From CAWUKT01 sp963923035 (GTDB lineage: Bacteria > Bacteroidota > Bacteroidia > J057 > JADKCL01): a stretch of DNA of 37,987 nucleotides. Both the position numbers and the translations under genes were made by a program. Of the stretch, positions 1 to 8,706 are shown one piece after another; position 1 is the stretch's first letter; every line of letters begins with the position of its first letter. The notes beneath the pieces are model-generated. The model was given only the letters and a program-made list of their open reading frames with translations. It was not told the origin of the DNA and did no database searches. Location: NCBI GenBank assembly GCA_963923035.1, contig CAWUKT010000070.1, forward strand, positions 1 to 37,987, written 5' to 3'.

Positions 1-135
1 GAGAGGACAGGAAACGGGAGAATCACTCCTCCTGTTTTCTTCCTACTCGATTCCTCCCTTTTCATTGCTCCCCACCCAATTAGTACGATTTTCGGAATGA
101 TTTTTGCAGGGTAGAATGGGTAAACCATTCACGCC

Positions 136-996
136 ATGAAATTCCTGTTTATCGCCCTTCTCTCGCTGGGAAGTGTCCAGTTGTCCGCCCAGGTAGTGGA
201 CAAACTGCGGGACGCTTCGGACCAAAACCTATCCACTGGGGCGTACAGCGTGCCGGTTTCCAGTGCGGAGCCCGTTTATTATGCTCCTCCCTCTCCCTCG
301 ACCACCGTCAGCCTTTCCGATCCCTATCCCATTCCCGACCCGGCCACCTTCGAGCCCGGCGAGTACCAGCCCGCTTACCGGCCGGCGCGCCGAAACCATG
401 TTTCCAGCGGGGGACAATCATTGTATTTCCCCGAACCCATGTCCATGGACGCCCAATTTCAATTGGGACTCCAAAACCGACCGGCCTATTTCTACCTGGA
501 ATTCACGCCCCAGGCGGGCGTTTCGCCGCAGTACACGACCCTCCTCGGCCAACTTCGACTGGGATACGGCTGGGGCTCCACGTCCATTCGGTACTACAAC
601 CTCATCGAAATGGGCCGCGACTTCCTCGCGAATTACCGCACGATTGATTGGCAGATCTTTCGGGCCCGCCTGGTCGAACGCCCCTGGTTGCAGTGGCACG
701 TCGGCCTGGGCGTGATGTACGAGCAATACAACGATGTCTTCTATCCGGAATTCACGACGGAGGTGGGTGTCAACGCGATGCAGGGAAAATTGTATATCCC
801 GGTGGAATTCCGGGCGACGGTGGATGATATTACGGGAGCCTGGGTGCGGCAGGAAATCAATGTGCAGGGAAATTACCGGCTGATGGAAGACCGGCACTAT
901 ACGCTATCGGCCACCGCGGGTTATTTTTTCCAGTACTATTATGAATCGGTTCGGGTCCAGAGCCCGACCCTCGGGCTACGAATGCTGCTGTTTTAG
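136..996 (+). CDS. Exported outer-membrane beta-barrel-like protein
   Basis: 286 aa. Residues 1-19 form a typical signal peptide (MKFLFIALLSLGSVQLSAQ). Residues 20-100 are Pro/Ser/Tyr-rich and probably unstructured. From about residue 105 to the end the protein shows alternating polar/aromatic strands (FYLEFTPQAG, LRLGYGWGSTSIRYYN, TLSATAGYFFQYYY) and ends in Leu-Leu-Phe, as outer-membrane beta-barrels do. The function is not recognised; a structural or porin-like role in the outer membrane is inference. The last 21 bp overlap the convergent esterase gene. The ATG directly before the signal peptide is the only sensible start. Confidence 0.75.
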   Translation: MKFLFIALLSLGSVQLSAQVVDKLRDASDQNLSTGAYSVPVSSAEPVYYAPPSPSTTVSLSDPYPIPDPATFEPGEYQPAYRPARRNHVSSGGQSLYFPEPMSMDAQFQLGLQNRPAYFYLEFTPQAGVSPQYTTLLGQLRLGYGWGSTSIRYYNLIEMGRDFLANYRTIDWQIFRARLVERPWLQWHVGLGVMYEQYNDVFYPEFTTEVGVNAMQGKLYIPVEFRATVDDITGAWVRQEINVQGNYRLMEDRHYTLSATAGYFFQYYYESVRVQSPTLGLRMLLF

Positions 997-1662
997 TGCG
1001 TCCATATCGGCCTGGATCTTCTCCAGGGTCACATTGTCGAGGCGGTGGTTGCCGTCGAATTGGTAATAGGACAAACCGGGTTTGAGCTTCTTCAGCTCGG
1101 CCACATAGGCCTTGGCCTTCTCCACCGAAACATATTTGTCGCGGGTGCCGATGGCACAGTATAGGTGCAGCGCCTTGAGGCGCTGGTGTCCCGTCGGGGT
1201 GAATTCCTGCGGAATCGTCCCCGCCCAGATGATCAGGCTGTCCATATCGGCGGCGCCCTGCATGGCCCACCGCCAGGCGGTGGCCACGCCCTGGCTGAAG
1301 CCCAGCAGGTGCAACTGGAATTGGCTGCGCGGGACTTGCGCGACCACCGACGAATAGACCTGGTCCAGGTAATAGACGTAATCGGCGATTTCGTGCAGGC
1401 GATCCCGGCGGGTCATCCAGGTGGTCCCGACATTGTCGGGCTCATTGCCAAGGTAGAAGCGGTTCAGTGCTTCAGGAGCGATGACCACCGTATCCGGACG
1501 GAGCAGGTGGCGAAAGTTGCGGATGAATACATCCGCCGTTTCCGTCCAGCCGTGCAACGCGATCCAAACGTGGCGGGTTTCCGGCCCCAATTGGCCCAGT
1601 TGGGCGATCCGGGCCGTTTTTTGCACCTTGAGGTGGGTGATGTCAGGAGTCTTGTTTTCCAC
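976..1662 (-). CDS. Alpha/beta-hydrolase, phospholipase/carboxylesterase type
   Basis: 228 aa, cytosolic, no signal peptide. It has the alpha/beta-hydrolase order: an oxyanion region 'ALHGW' near residue 36, the nucleophile elbow G-F-S-Q-G near residue 123, an acid candidate in 'GTRDKY' and a histidine in 'DGNHRL' close to the C-terminus. This matches small esterases of the phospholipase/carboxylesterase family (predicted esterase YpfH/EstB type); the substrate cannot be told. The start is GTG (CAC on the plus strand at 1660-1662). A TGA lies two codons upstream in frame and no Met occurs before the HGW motif, so the GTG start is well constrained. The gene converges on, and overlaps by 21 bp, the preceding beta-barrel gene. 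Confidence 0.8.
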   Translation of the reverse strand: MENKTPDITHLKVQKTARIAQLGQLGPETRHVWIALHGWTETADVFIRNFRHLLRPDTVVIAPEALNRFYLGNEPDNVGTTWMTRRDRLHEIADYVYYLDQVYSSVVAQVPRSQFQLHLLGFSQGVATAWRWAMQGAADMDSLIIWAGTIPQEFTPTGHQRLKALHLYCAIGTRDKYVSVEKAKAYVAELKKLKPGLSYYQFDGNHRLDNVTLEKIQADMDALKQQHS

Positions 1663-1755
1663 GCGTCAAAAATAACCCATCTCCCCATTTTTCCTGACCG
1701 CCTTCCACTTTAATTCTTTTTGCCCCTTGACTAGCCCAAAAGGCTGATTTTTCCA

Positions 1756-1785
1756 TTGTCCCCCACCTAAAAACCCTTATATTGG
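1756..1785 (+). promoter_or_regulatory. Candidate Bacteroidota-type promoter of the lipase-like gene
   Basis: ATTG (TTG at 1756-1758), a 19-nt spacer, and TATATTGG (1778-1785) resemble the Bacteroidota sigma-ABfr promoter (TTTG-N19/21-TAnnTTTG) with one mismatch in the -7 box. It lies about 60 nt before the ATG at 1847. This is pattern matching only. Confidence 0.35.
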
Positions 1786-1846
1786 AACTGCAATCTTAGT
1801 TTTTCGATCAGATAGCTGGTCTTTTTCGTCTAAAGTCATTGTTCGC

Positions 1847-2851
1847 ATGAAGTCACCCGTAGAGACTCCGATGTCTCAGCCCAAGCAATTGTTGGGCAGC
1901 CATTCCCTCAACGCTCCATCCGAAGCCGCTGGTCAGTCCATGGCCCTGCCGGCATTCCAATTGAAGGCCTCGAATCCCCTCCAGATGAAGTTCGATCCCA
2001 AGGGTCCAGTCCAACGCATGACCTGTTTTGCCCACGGATTCGTTCCCCAGCGGGATTTCTTCGGGAATTCAACCCGCCGAAAGGAAGGCGAAGTGGTGCG
2101 GGACCACGACTACAACAACTATTGGGGGGACCAGAATGCGGAGTTTGACCGGGCGAAAAAAGAGGGGGATGAAGCGGGAATGGCGGAAAATGAAAAATCC
2201 ATCGGAGAACAGTTTGCCGAGCGTTTGAAAGACGATGGCCCGACCTATTATTTTGATGGCAGTGCGGGCGCGTTGTCGCAGGCGGATTCCCGGATGCAGA
2301 ATGGGCGGAACGGTGCGGATCAATTGGCGGCAGGGAATATTCGGCGGAAAGCGGAGGAGGGAGGCGAAATGGAAAGTGAGGGGAACCAATCGGAACAGCA
2401 GCAGGATGGACCGGAGCCCGTGGTCATCATCGGGCACAGCATGGGGGCGGCTTACGCGGCTGGCCTGGCGTCGCGGCTCGAGGAAATCAACCAGGAAAGT
2501 GACGAGCCCCGCTACGACATCAAGTCCGTTTATTACCTCGCTCCCCACCAACCCAATGACATCACTCACCCCGCGGGCATCCGCGGCGTCCAATACTCGC
2601 ACAAGCGCGACAATGTCTCTTCTTTCGGCCTGATTCCATTCTTCTCGGGTTCGCGCCTGGAAAGAATCGCCGGGGTGAGCGAATACCTGCCCTTCGAAAA
2701 GAAGATCGGCGGCGACAAGCTCACGCGGGGCTGGTTCCCGCATATTCCCGTCCTGAACGAACGGGGCGGCCACAATGTCGGCGACCATGACTATATTTTC
2801 GACGAATATGGTCCCAATGAACAAGGCCACGTCCGCTCTATCCATGAGTGA
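1847..2851 (+). CDS. Lipase-like protein with eCIS-associated N-terminal header (candidate cargo/effector)
   Basis: 334 aa without a Sec signal. Residues 1-57 are a disordered leader with the header PAFQLKA (35-41) and VQR (55-57), the arrangement seen at the start of many Bacteroidota eCIS-associated (often DUF4157) proteins; the DUF4157 HExxH core itself is absent. A charged, probably flexible middle (about 75-188) precedes an alpha/beta-hydrolase core: nucleophile elbow G-H-S-M-G (196-200, Ser198), an acid candidate Asp255 in 'HKRDNVSS', and His309 or His314 in 'GGHNVGDHDY'. The most likely activity is a lipase or esterase. Delivery by a contractile injection system is inferred from the header and from the tape-measure gene at the far end of this window. 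The stop overlaps the start of the next gene (ATGAGTGA), implying coupled translation. Confidence 0.7.
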   Translation: MKSPVETPMSQPKQLLGSHSLNAPSEAAGQSMALPAFQLKASNPLQMKFDPKGPVQRMTCFAHGFVPQRDFFGNSTRRKEGEVVRDHDYNNYWGDQNAEFDRAKKEGDEAGMAENEKSIGEQFAERLKDDGPTYYFDGSAGALSQADSRMQNGRNGADQLAAGNIRRKAEEGGEMESEGNQSEQQQDGPEPVVIIGHSMGAAYAAGLASRLEEINQESDEPRYDIKSVYYLAPHQPNDITHPAGIRGVQYSHKRDNVSSFGLIPFFSGSRLERIAGVSEYLPFEKKIGGDKLTRGWFPHIPVLNERGGHNVGDHDYIFDEYGPNEQGHVRSIHE

Positions 2852-3410
2852 TCGCCCCTTCGGATGGCGCTCTGGGGGGATATTGCTATTGTTGCTCCTC
2901 CTGAATTTTTCCGACCTTCATGCCATGTGTTCCACGAAACGCCGCCTCCGCCAATTGGATGCCTACGCCCGGACCTCCCGGGAATCGCAGGTGATGGAAG
3001 CGGTACGGACCCAATTGAGTCAACGTCTGGGCCAGTGGGCCGAGGAGGGAGTTCGGTATGCGGTGGGGTACGCGGAAAAAGACTACCAGATTGCGGAGTT
3101 GCAGTTGTTGGCGGAGGGAAATGAGCGGGCGCTGGTGTTTTTGGAGTGGCGTCGGGAAAATACGCACCATTTCGACATGGTGGCGGCGGAGCGCAGGGCC
3201 GATGGCTGGCACTTTTTCTTCTCCGGCCTGCCCAACTTTACCTTTCAGGACTTTTCCCCGGACGAAGCCGCGGAGCAATTTCGCCGCCGCCTGGTCGGCG
3301 ACGGGCTCGTGAATTGGCGCGGGATTGTCCGGCAAATCTACCTGCGGGACCGCTGGTTCGGGGCCGACCGCGACGCCTTGCACGCCAGCTGGCTGGCGGA
3401 TAGGGTATAA
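2844..3410 (+). CDS. Small exported protein coupled to the lipase-like gene (possible immunity or accessory protein)
   Basis: 188 aa from the ATG at 2844, chosen because a signal peptide follows directly (basic start, a run of seven leucines, then LHA as a plausible cleavage site); a longer in-frame start at 2775 would bury it inside the upstream gene. The mature part is helical and Arg/Glu-rich, with a central segment 'FFFSGLPNFTFQDFSPDEAAEQF'-like in character and no family I recognise. The ATG overlaps the lipase gene by 8 bp, so the two are probably co-translated. A periplasmic partner coded immediately after a lipase toxin resembles type VI lipase effector/immunity pairs, but that role here is inference. 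It could equally be a chaperone or unrelated. Confidence 0.65.
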   Translation: MSDRPFGWRSGGILLLLLLLNFSDLHAMCSTKRRLRQLDAYARTSRESQVMEAVRTQLSQRLGQWAEEGVRYAVGYAEKDYQIAELQLLAEGNERALVFLEWRRENTHHFDMVAAERRADGWHFFFSGLPNFTFQDFSPDEAAEQFRRRLVGDGLVNWRGIVRQIYLRDRWFGADRDALHASWLADRV

Positions 3411-3468
3411 ATCCATCCCTGTCGTCTTTATTGCCCTCTTTCTCCTTCTCCATTTCCTCCACTTCCCC

Positions 3469-3476
3469 TAATTTTG
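3469..3476 (+). promoter_or_regulatory. Bacteroidota -7 promoter box (TAATTTTG)
   Basis: An exact match to TAnnTTTG, 18 nt upstream of the ATG at 3495, giving a short leader. No convincing -33 TTTG lies 19-21 nt upstream; that region is pyrimidine-rich. Confidence 0.45.
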
Positions 3477-3494
3477 AGGCAAACCACAAACACC

Positions 3495-4067
3495 ATGAAC
3501 CGTACCCTCTACCTTCTTTTCATTGCATTGATCCTGTTCCCCGCGGCTTCTCTCCACGCCCAATCTCCCCTGACCCTCAAGGTCAATTTGTTGGGAGTCC
3601 CCAATCGGGACATCATCGTGGAAGCCGATTATCAATTTGCGCCACGGGTGAGCGCGGTGGTGGGCATAGGCGTGCGGGATGGCCATGTGGACCTTCGGAG
3701 TTTTCGATTTTTCCGCCGCCAGGATGTCTGCCAGGACCTGGGAGTGGGATTGTACGTCGGAGGGCGCTTTCTGGTCAATGAAGGGGGGCAAGGGTTGGCG
3801 ATCAAGCCCATCATCACCTACCAGCGCCTGGGCCTGGATGAAGTGGAATGCGGATTGGCCTATCCCTCGGGCTTCACGTTTTTCAACCAAATTGTCATGG
3901 GCGACCTGATGTTGAGCTATACCTATGCGATCACCCCCCAGGTCATGTTGGAAGCCTCTCTGGGCCTGGGGCTGAGTGTGGCCCAGGACAATCAACGCAA
4001 TCCCTGGGTCATGGGGACCGGCCGGGTGCCCGCGCAGTTGTCACTTGGCTACTTTTTTGGAGATTGA
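3495..4067 (+). CDS. Exported outer-membrane beta-barrel-like protein
   Basis: 190 aa from the ATG at 3495, chosen over the in-frame codon at 3474 because it places the signal peptide (MNRTLYLLFIALILFPAASLHAQ, first 23 residues, written here by its ends: MNRTLY...SLHAQ) at the N-terminus. The rest is a series of amphipathic strands (LKVNLLGV, IIVEADYQF, SAVVGIGV, LGVGLYVGGRF, LMLSYTYAI, VMLEASLGLGLSV) ending in 'LGYFFGD', as in small OmpW/OmpA-like eight-stranded barrels. The function is unknown. An exact TAnnTTTG box sits just upstream. Confidence 0.75.
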   Translation: MNRTLYLLFIALILFPAASLHAQSPLTLKVNLLGVPNRDIIVEADYQFAPRVSAVVGIGVRDGHVDLRSFRFFRRQDVCQDLGVGLYVGGRFLVNEGGQGLAIKPIITYQRLGLDEVECGLAYPSGFTFFNQIVMGDLMLSYTYAITPQVMLEASLGLGLSVAQDNQRNPWVMGTGRVPAQLSLGYFFGD

Positions 4068-4360
4068 GGAGATGATTTTGGGGGGATTAAAAGGTTAACG
4101 ATGGGCTGTCTTTCGTTGGGAATTATTGTGGTTATAAAGTAGTCGTCTATTCCCATTCGTGTTTTTCTGCTTAGTAAAAAGCTGAACCCGGGTCTTCAAC
4201 GAGGTTCGATCCTGTGTTTTAAGTAGTGTTCGCGGGAACTCATCTGCCATGACCTACATCCGGTGGTTCCAATCAGGGGCATGCTTGAAAGTCAAGCTCC
4301 CCGTCCTTGAATCCTACAAGGAGGAGGCTTATTTTTGCCCATCACCCTTTAATCGAATCC

Positions 4361-6004
4361 ATGCCGACTCTTCCCTGGAAAACCCTGCTCCTGTGGCTGC
4401 CGGTGCTATTGCTGACTCTGTTGCCAACGTGGGGCTATTTCCCCGCGGCCATTTTGGTTGGCTTGGGAGCGCTTACGTTGCGAAGTGGGTGGGGGATGGA
4501 AAAAAGGAATTGGACCTGGGGAGAATGGGCGGGGATTTTGTTGGTCGTGGCGGTGGTGGTGTCGCTGGTAGAAGTCGCGGGGCGGCGGGATATGTCGGCC
4601 TGGAACGGGAAAGCGGCCGCCTGGTGGATGGGAGGATTGGCGGTGGTGGTGGGAAAAGGGTGGTGGGAAAAGGAAAAATCAACCGCTAAATGGGTCTCGG
4701 GATTGGTCTTGGCGGGTTTGATCGCGGAATTGATTTGGGTGGGGAGCAATGCCGTGGGAAGCAGCTACGCCGAACTGACCAACCGGTTGAGTTATACCGA
4801 TGGCATCGGCAATATCAGTCAATTGGCCATGCTGGCCGGCTTTTTGGTCCTTGTATTGGATGCCTTGGAGGAAGACAAGTCTTATCTGAGGTGGGCGGGA
4901 CTCGCTCTTGCCTTGCCCATGGGATATTGGCTCGACTCCAAACTGTTGTTGGGGGTCATGGCCCTGGTGGGCCTGGGCTGGTTGGTCCGCCGTTGGCGGC
5001 CCCAATGGCAGGGCCCGGTCGCCTGGGGGCTCCTCGGGACCGGCATCCTTGCCGTCCTGGTTGTCCGGCCCGGATTCCTCGCCGGACGGCTCGACACCAC
5101 GGGGATCCTCCTCGAAAACTTCGACCCAAGTCGGATCTTCGGAGATGGCGTCGGTGAACTTGACGCCTTCCTCAACCAGGCCTTCCTGGACGGGAAAGCC
5201 AGCAATACCATCGGGGAGATTGGCCCCATTGCCTTCAACGACTACGCCCAGGCCCTCGTGGAACTGGGCTACCCGGGGCTGCTGGCCCTGTTGGGATTGT
5301 CCGTGGCCGCACTTTTGGGACGCCGTCCCCTGGCCAGCCTGGGCTGGGTGGTCATCACCGGCATTATGTTTCCCCTGCAATACCCTGAAACCGCCACCCT
5401 CTGGGGCCTGACGGCGGGTTTGTTGATCGCCGATCGCAGCGTCGCCTTTTCCTGGCCGGGCAAGCGCTTTGTCCCCCTGGCCCTGGGCGGGTTAGGGCTT
5501 CTGTTTTCCCTCTTCATTGCCCTTCATTCCTCCGAACTCTACCAAGCGGACCAACAAGCTGAACAGGAAACATCGGATGGAAATGGCAGAGGGACTTCGG
5601 TTCAAATGTACCGGACCATCGCCCCCGATTTTCAGTGGGACGACGCTTTCCACTATCAATATGCGCGGGCCTTGATCCGGGGCGAGCAGTGGCAATCAGG
5701 CTTGGAGGAATACCGCCTGGCGATTCGCCTGAATCCCAGCTATTATTTCCTGGCCGATCTGGGGGATGCCTTGTTCAAATTGGGACGTCACGAGGAGGCC
5801 TTTCAGGAGTATGCCCGGGCGCAGCGCCTGCGGCCGAAGCATGTGTATCCGGGCTACCGGATGGTCTTCTGCGAAATCGCGATGGGGAAAGAAGTGGCCG
5901 GTCGGGCTCGGGCCAAGGATCTGCTGGCGCAGGATTGGGGGCCGGTGAAGCCGGCCCAGGCGATGATGTTGGGCGAATTAGAGGCGTTGGTGGGGGAGGA
6001 GTAG
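4361..6004 (+). CDS. Polytopic membrane protein, O-antigen ligase-like, with C-terminal TPRs
   Basis: 547 aa from the ATG at 4361, which begins directly before the first membrane helix; an earlier ATG at 4307 would add 18 non-hydrophobic residues. About ten hydrophobic segments fill residues 1-400, with a long extracytoplasmic loop around residues 255-305 containing 'LLENFDPSRIFGDGVGELDAF' (first part of the loop) and 'NDYAQALVELGYPGLLALL'. The 'YxQxLxExGxxGL' pattern is typical of O-antigen ligase/Wzy polymerases. Residues 430-540 hold about three tetratricopeptide-like helices ('YQYARALIRGEQWQSGLEEY', 'LGDALFKLGRHEEAFQEYAR'). TPR-tailed ligase-like proteins are common in Bacteroidota; the substrate glycan cannot be determined and no neighbouring glycan genes are seen. 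Confidence 0.65.
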   Translation: MPTLPWKTLLLWLPVLLLTLLPTWGYFPAAILVGLGALTLRSGWGMEKRNWTWGEWAGILLVVAVVVSLVEVAGRRDMSAWNGKAAAWWMGGLAVVVGKGWWEKEKSTAKWVSGLVLAGLIAELIWVGSNAVGSSYAELTNRLSYTDGIGNISQLAMLAGFLVLVLDALEEDKSYLRWAGLALALPMGYWLDSKLLLGVMALVGLGWLVRRWRPQWQGPVAWGLLGTGILAVLVVRPGFLAGRLDTTGILLENFDPSRIFGDGVGELDAFLNQAFLDGKASNTIGEIGPIAFNDYAQALVELGYPGLLALLGLSVAALLGRRPLASLGWVVITGIMFPLQYPETATLWGLTAGLLIADRSVAFSWPGKRFVPLALGGLGLLFSLFIALHSSELYQADQQAEQETSDGNGRGTSVQMYRTIAPDFQWDDAFHYQYARALIRGEQWQSGLEEYRLAIRLNPSYYFLADLGDALFKLGRHEEAFQEYARAQRLRPKHVYPGYRMVFCEIAMGKEVAGRARAKDLLAQDWGPVKPAQAMMLGELEALVGEE

Positions 6005-6014
6005 CACGCAAAAG

Positions 6015-6038
6015 GCAGCGCTTCCGGGGAAACGCTGC
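6015..6038. terminator. Bidirectional intrinsic terminator between convergent genes
   Basis: GCAGCG-C-TTCC, GG, GGAA-A-CGCTGC forms a stem of 6 + 4 bp with one C/A mismatch. Read on the minus strand it is followed by CCTTTTGCG. It lies between the stop at 6004 and the end of the minus-strand gene at 6062. Confidence 0.6.
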
Positions 6039-6061
6039 GGAATTTCAGGTGGGAAATGAAA

Positions 6062-6856
6062 TCATTGGTGGATGATCCAGCGATGGCCCTCCTCCTCGGC
6101 GTTTTTCCAGCGAAGCAGGTACCGGCCGCTTGGAAGGTGGGACAAATTCCAGGTACCAGTTTGGAAGATTCCGGGCGAAGATGTTTCAATTAGGGTGCCA
6201 TCGGCCCGGTAGATGGCCAGTTCTTCAAGGGGGAGCCCATTGGGATCGAGGTGGAGCTGGTCGCGGAAGGGATTGGGGAAAAATTTCGGTTTACCGGTAC
6301 TGGGAAGCGATTGGCTTTGCTTGAATCCAATGTCTTCGATGACGATCAGGATGTGGCCACTTCCGCCTCCCAGGAGGGCTGAAGCGGGGACGTTGTCCGT
6401 CGCGGCTTCCAGGGTCACCTCGAAGAGGGTACCCGATCCTGTGGCGGCTGGCGAGCAGGTGCCCTCCACGATGAGCTTGCCCGAGGAGTCGAAGACATTC
6501 GGTCCCGCGGAAAAAAACCACGAGTCATTTGCGTTCACGGAGTCAGGAACTGTTTGAACGGCACCACTACCGAGTTTCAGTTGGACTTGCAGGGCAATGG
6601 CCTCCGAAGCCTTGTCCTGCGTGGAGATGACCAGGGTGGCAATATCACCCGCCATCAAGATCCGGTCGGGAGCCGTGATGGTCAACCCATAATCTTCCAA
6701 GTCTTCCCGGACAGTTTGTTGAGAGAACGTGTGGCTGACCGAAAGTAAACAGGTGGTCATGAGGCAGAGCAGTAGCTGTAATCGCTGTCTGTTGCTTCGA
6801 AAAGAGGAATTGGAGAAAGACAAGGTCAGTGGTTGAAAGACAAAAAACTCCCTCAT
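6062..6856 (-). CDS. Secreted protein with T9SS C-terminal sorting domain
   Basis: 264 aa from the ATG at 6856 (an ATG at 6901 would add 15 residues). A hydrophobic export segment 'LQLLLCLMTTCLLSVSHTFSQ' (21 residues, shown without its basic RQR prefix: LQLLLC...TFSQ) ends near residue 46. It is followed by a beta-rich domain of about 140 residues that recalls cohesin-like folds (alternating strands, 'LTITAPDRILMAGDIATLVIS' in character). The last 75 residues are a type A T9SS sorting domain: 'FFPNPFRDQLHL', 'LAIYRADGTLI', 'LPSGRYLLRW'. Known role of the domain: export across the outer membrane by T9SS, then surface attachment or release. Binding partner or activity unknown. Confidence 0.75.
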   Translation of the reverse strand: MREFFVFQPLTLSFSNSSFRSNRQRLQLLLCLMTTCLLSVSHTFSQQTVREDLEDYGLTITAPDRILMAGDIATLVISTQDKASEAIALQVQLKLGSGAVQTVPDSVNANDSWFFSAGPNVFDSSGKLIVEGTCSPAATGSGTLFEVTLEAATDNVPASALLGGGSGHILIVIEDIGFKQSQSLPSTGKPKFFPNPFRDQLHLDPNGLPLEELAIYRADGTLIETSSPGIFQTGTWNLSHLPSGRYLLRWKNAEEEGHRWIIHQ

Positions 6857-7192
6857 TGCTACTGCACCTGGTGCAGCAGCAATCCAAAATTTGAATTGCA
6901 TAAAAACGGTTGGTTATTGGTTGAACTCAGAGCAATTGACGGGACAATCCCACCGTCAACCACTCACAAAAAAATAGCTTCCGGGTCGCAGAGGCCATCT
7001 TTGCCATGTTCCCCGGGTACAATTCAAATGTAGAGGGAGCGGTTCCGCGATTGAAACAAAGGATTGATTGGAATTGGAGGTCTATTTGTAAAGTATCGCT
7101 CTTGAAGGAGGAAAATTGAAGGGAAAATGAAATTTAAATTGGTAGTTTAAATTGTATTTTGAGTCCTGAAGAAGAATGAAATTTTGGGTGCC

Positions 7193-8695
7193 ATGTCCGA
7201 CGATCCGTTATTCAGCTTGGTCAAATCCTTGAAAAAAGGGGAGAAACGCTTCTTTCGGCTGTTTTCCCAGCGACATACGCTGGGAGGAAAAAACAATTAC
7301 CTCGACCTCTACGATTCCCTTTCCCAATTGGAAGTCTATCGGGAACCTGATTTCAGGGAGCAATTCAAGGGAGCCCCCTTTCTCAGAGACCTGACCACGG
7401 AACGCCACTACCTCCGCGAATCGATTCTGAAGGCAATGCGGCAGTTCCATGCCGGCAGCCGAGTTCAGTACCGGGTCCAGGAACTGATCCAGGACGCCGA
7501 TTTTTTGGAGCGGAAGGGATTCTACCGGGAAAGTCAGCGGGTGCTCCGCAAAGCCAAGAAGCTGGCCCGAAAATTTGAATTGTTCACGGCCCACCTCGAG
7601 ATATTGATGTGGGAGCGGCGCTTGTTGAAGCAAAATGTCCTCGCGGACCAATGGGGCACCCTGACGGAATTGTTGGAGGAGCGGGATGAAATCCTTGAGC
7701 GCTTGACCCAGTTCGAGTCCATCATGGATTGCCACGACCAGTTGATGATTTTGTCGCGGCAGTCGGGGGGCATGTCGGTGAAAGTCCGACAAGAGCGGAC
7801 CCAGCCCCTACTCCAAAAACTCAACGCCATGCGCCTCCCCGGAGGCTATACTGAGATTCTGTATTACTATGCCCGCTGGTTGGCCCTGGCCCTGGAAGGG
7901 GATTTTCGGAGCGCTTGGGAGGATTTGAAAGCCGCCCGGGCCATTTTTGAAGCCCATCCCCACTTCATCCGCGAATGGCCCACTCGCTACAAATTGTTCC
8001 TCAGCAATATGCTGGCTTGTTGCCACTACCTCGACCAATATGACCACATCCCCCAACTGGTGGAGGAGGTGCGCGCCCTCCCGGCCGGGAATTTCGATGA
8101 AGCGGCGGAAACATTCCAAAACGTCACCTTTTTTGAGATGCTGTACTTCCTGAACACGGGCAAGTTCGAAGAAGGGCTCCAGGAGGTGGCCGCGGTCAAA
8201 GCGGGATTGGAGAAATACGGGGAGAAGATCAACCATTCCCGGGCCTTGTCCATTTCCATCAACCTGGCCCTGTTGCACCTCATCACGGGCCGCACCAAAG
8301 AGGGTTTGGTCTGGACCCAACGGATTCTGAATTCAAAACTGTCGGAGCACCGCCGTGACATCCAGGCGTTCGCCCGGGTCCTGACCCTCATGCTGCATTG
8401 GGAGCGCGGCAATATGGATGTGGTCGAGACGCAACTGCGGAATTTCAGGAATCAATTGCAGCGGATGAAAGAATGGACTTGGTTCGAGCAGGTGGCGATG
8501 CGTGCCTTTCGGGAGGAGGTCAAGTGGGGAGGGACGGGGGCGAAAGGCCAGGGTTGGCAGGCGGTCTTGGAAGAATTGAAAGCGGCCTCGGTATCCCGGA
8601 CCGGGTACGTGGAGTTTCAATTGTGGCTTACCAGCAAGTTGGAAAAGCGACCCCTGAGCGAGGTGTTGCGGTCTCTCGGGGAGGACTCGCCTTAA
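7193..8695 (+). CDS. Large helical-repeat protein, paralogue of the gene at 28110-29669
   Basis: 500 aa from the ATG at 7193 (a TTG three codons earlier is less likely). It is soluble with no signal peptide. The N-terminus 'LFSLVKSLKKGEKRFFRLFS' is shared in pattern with the minus-strand protein at 28110-29669 ('LFTLIKSLSKKEKKYLMKSFS'). The rest is almost entirely alpha-helical with TPR-like spacing, including 'AEFLERKGFYRESQRVLRKAKK'-type pairs of helices. I recognise it as a recurrent Bacteroidota family of uncharacterised helical proteins but not as a named gene. The role is unknown; scaffold or protein-interaction is inference. It converges with the pentein gene, 11 bp between stops. Confidence 0.7.
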   Translation: MSDDPLFSLVKSLKKGEKRFFRLFSQRHTLGGKNNYLDLYDSLSQLEVYREPDFREQFKGAPFLRDLTTERHYLRESILKAMRQFHAGSRVQYRVQELIQDADFLERKGFYRESQRVLRKAKKLARKFELFTAHLEILMWERRLLKQNVLADQWGTLTELLEERDEILERLTQFESIMDCHDQLMILSRQSGGMSVKVRQERTQPLLQKLNAMRLPGGYTEILYYYARWLALALEGDFRSAWEDLKAARAIFEAHPHFIREWPTRYKLFLSNMLACCHYLDQYDHIPQLVEEVRALPAGNFDEAAETFQNVTFFEMLYFLNTGKFEEGLQEVAAVKAGLEKYGEKINHSRALSISINLALLHLITGRTKEGLVWTQRILNSKLSEHRRDIQAFARVLTLMLHWERGNMDVVETQLRNFRNQLQRMKEWTWFEQVAMRAFREEVKWGGTGAKGQGWQAVLEELKAASVSRTGYVEFQLWLTSKLEKRPLSEVLRSLGEDSP

Positions 8696-8706
8696 GTGAC
8701 TTGCGG

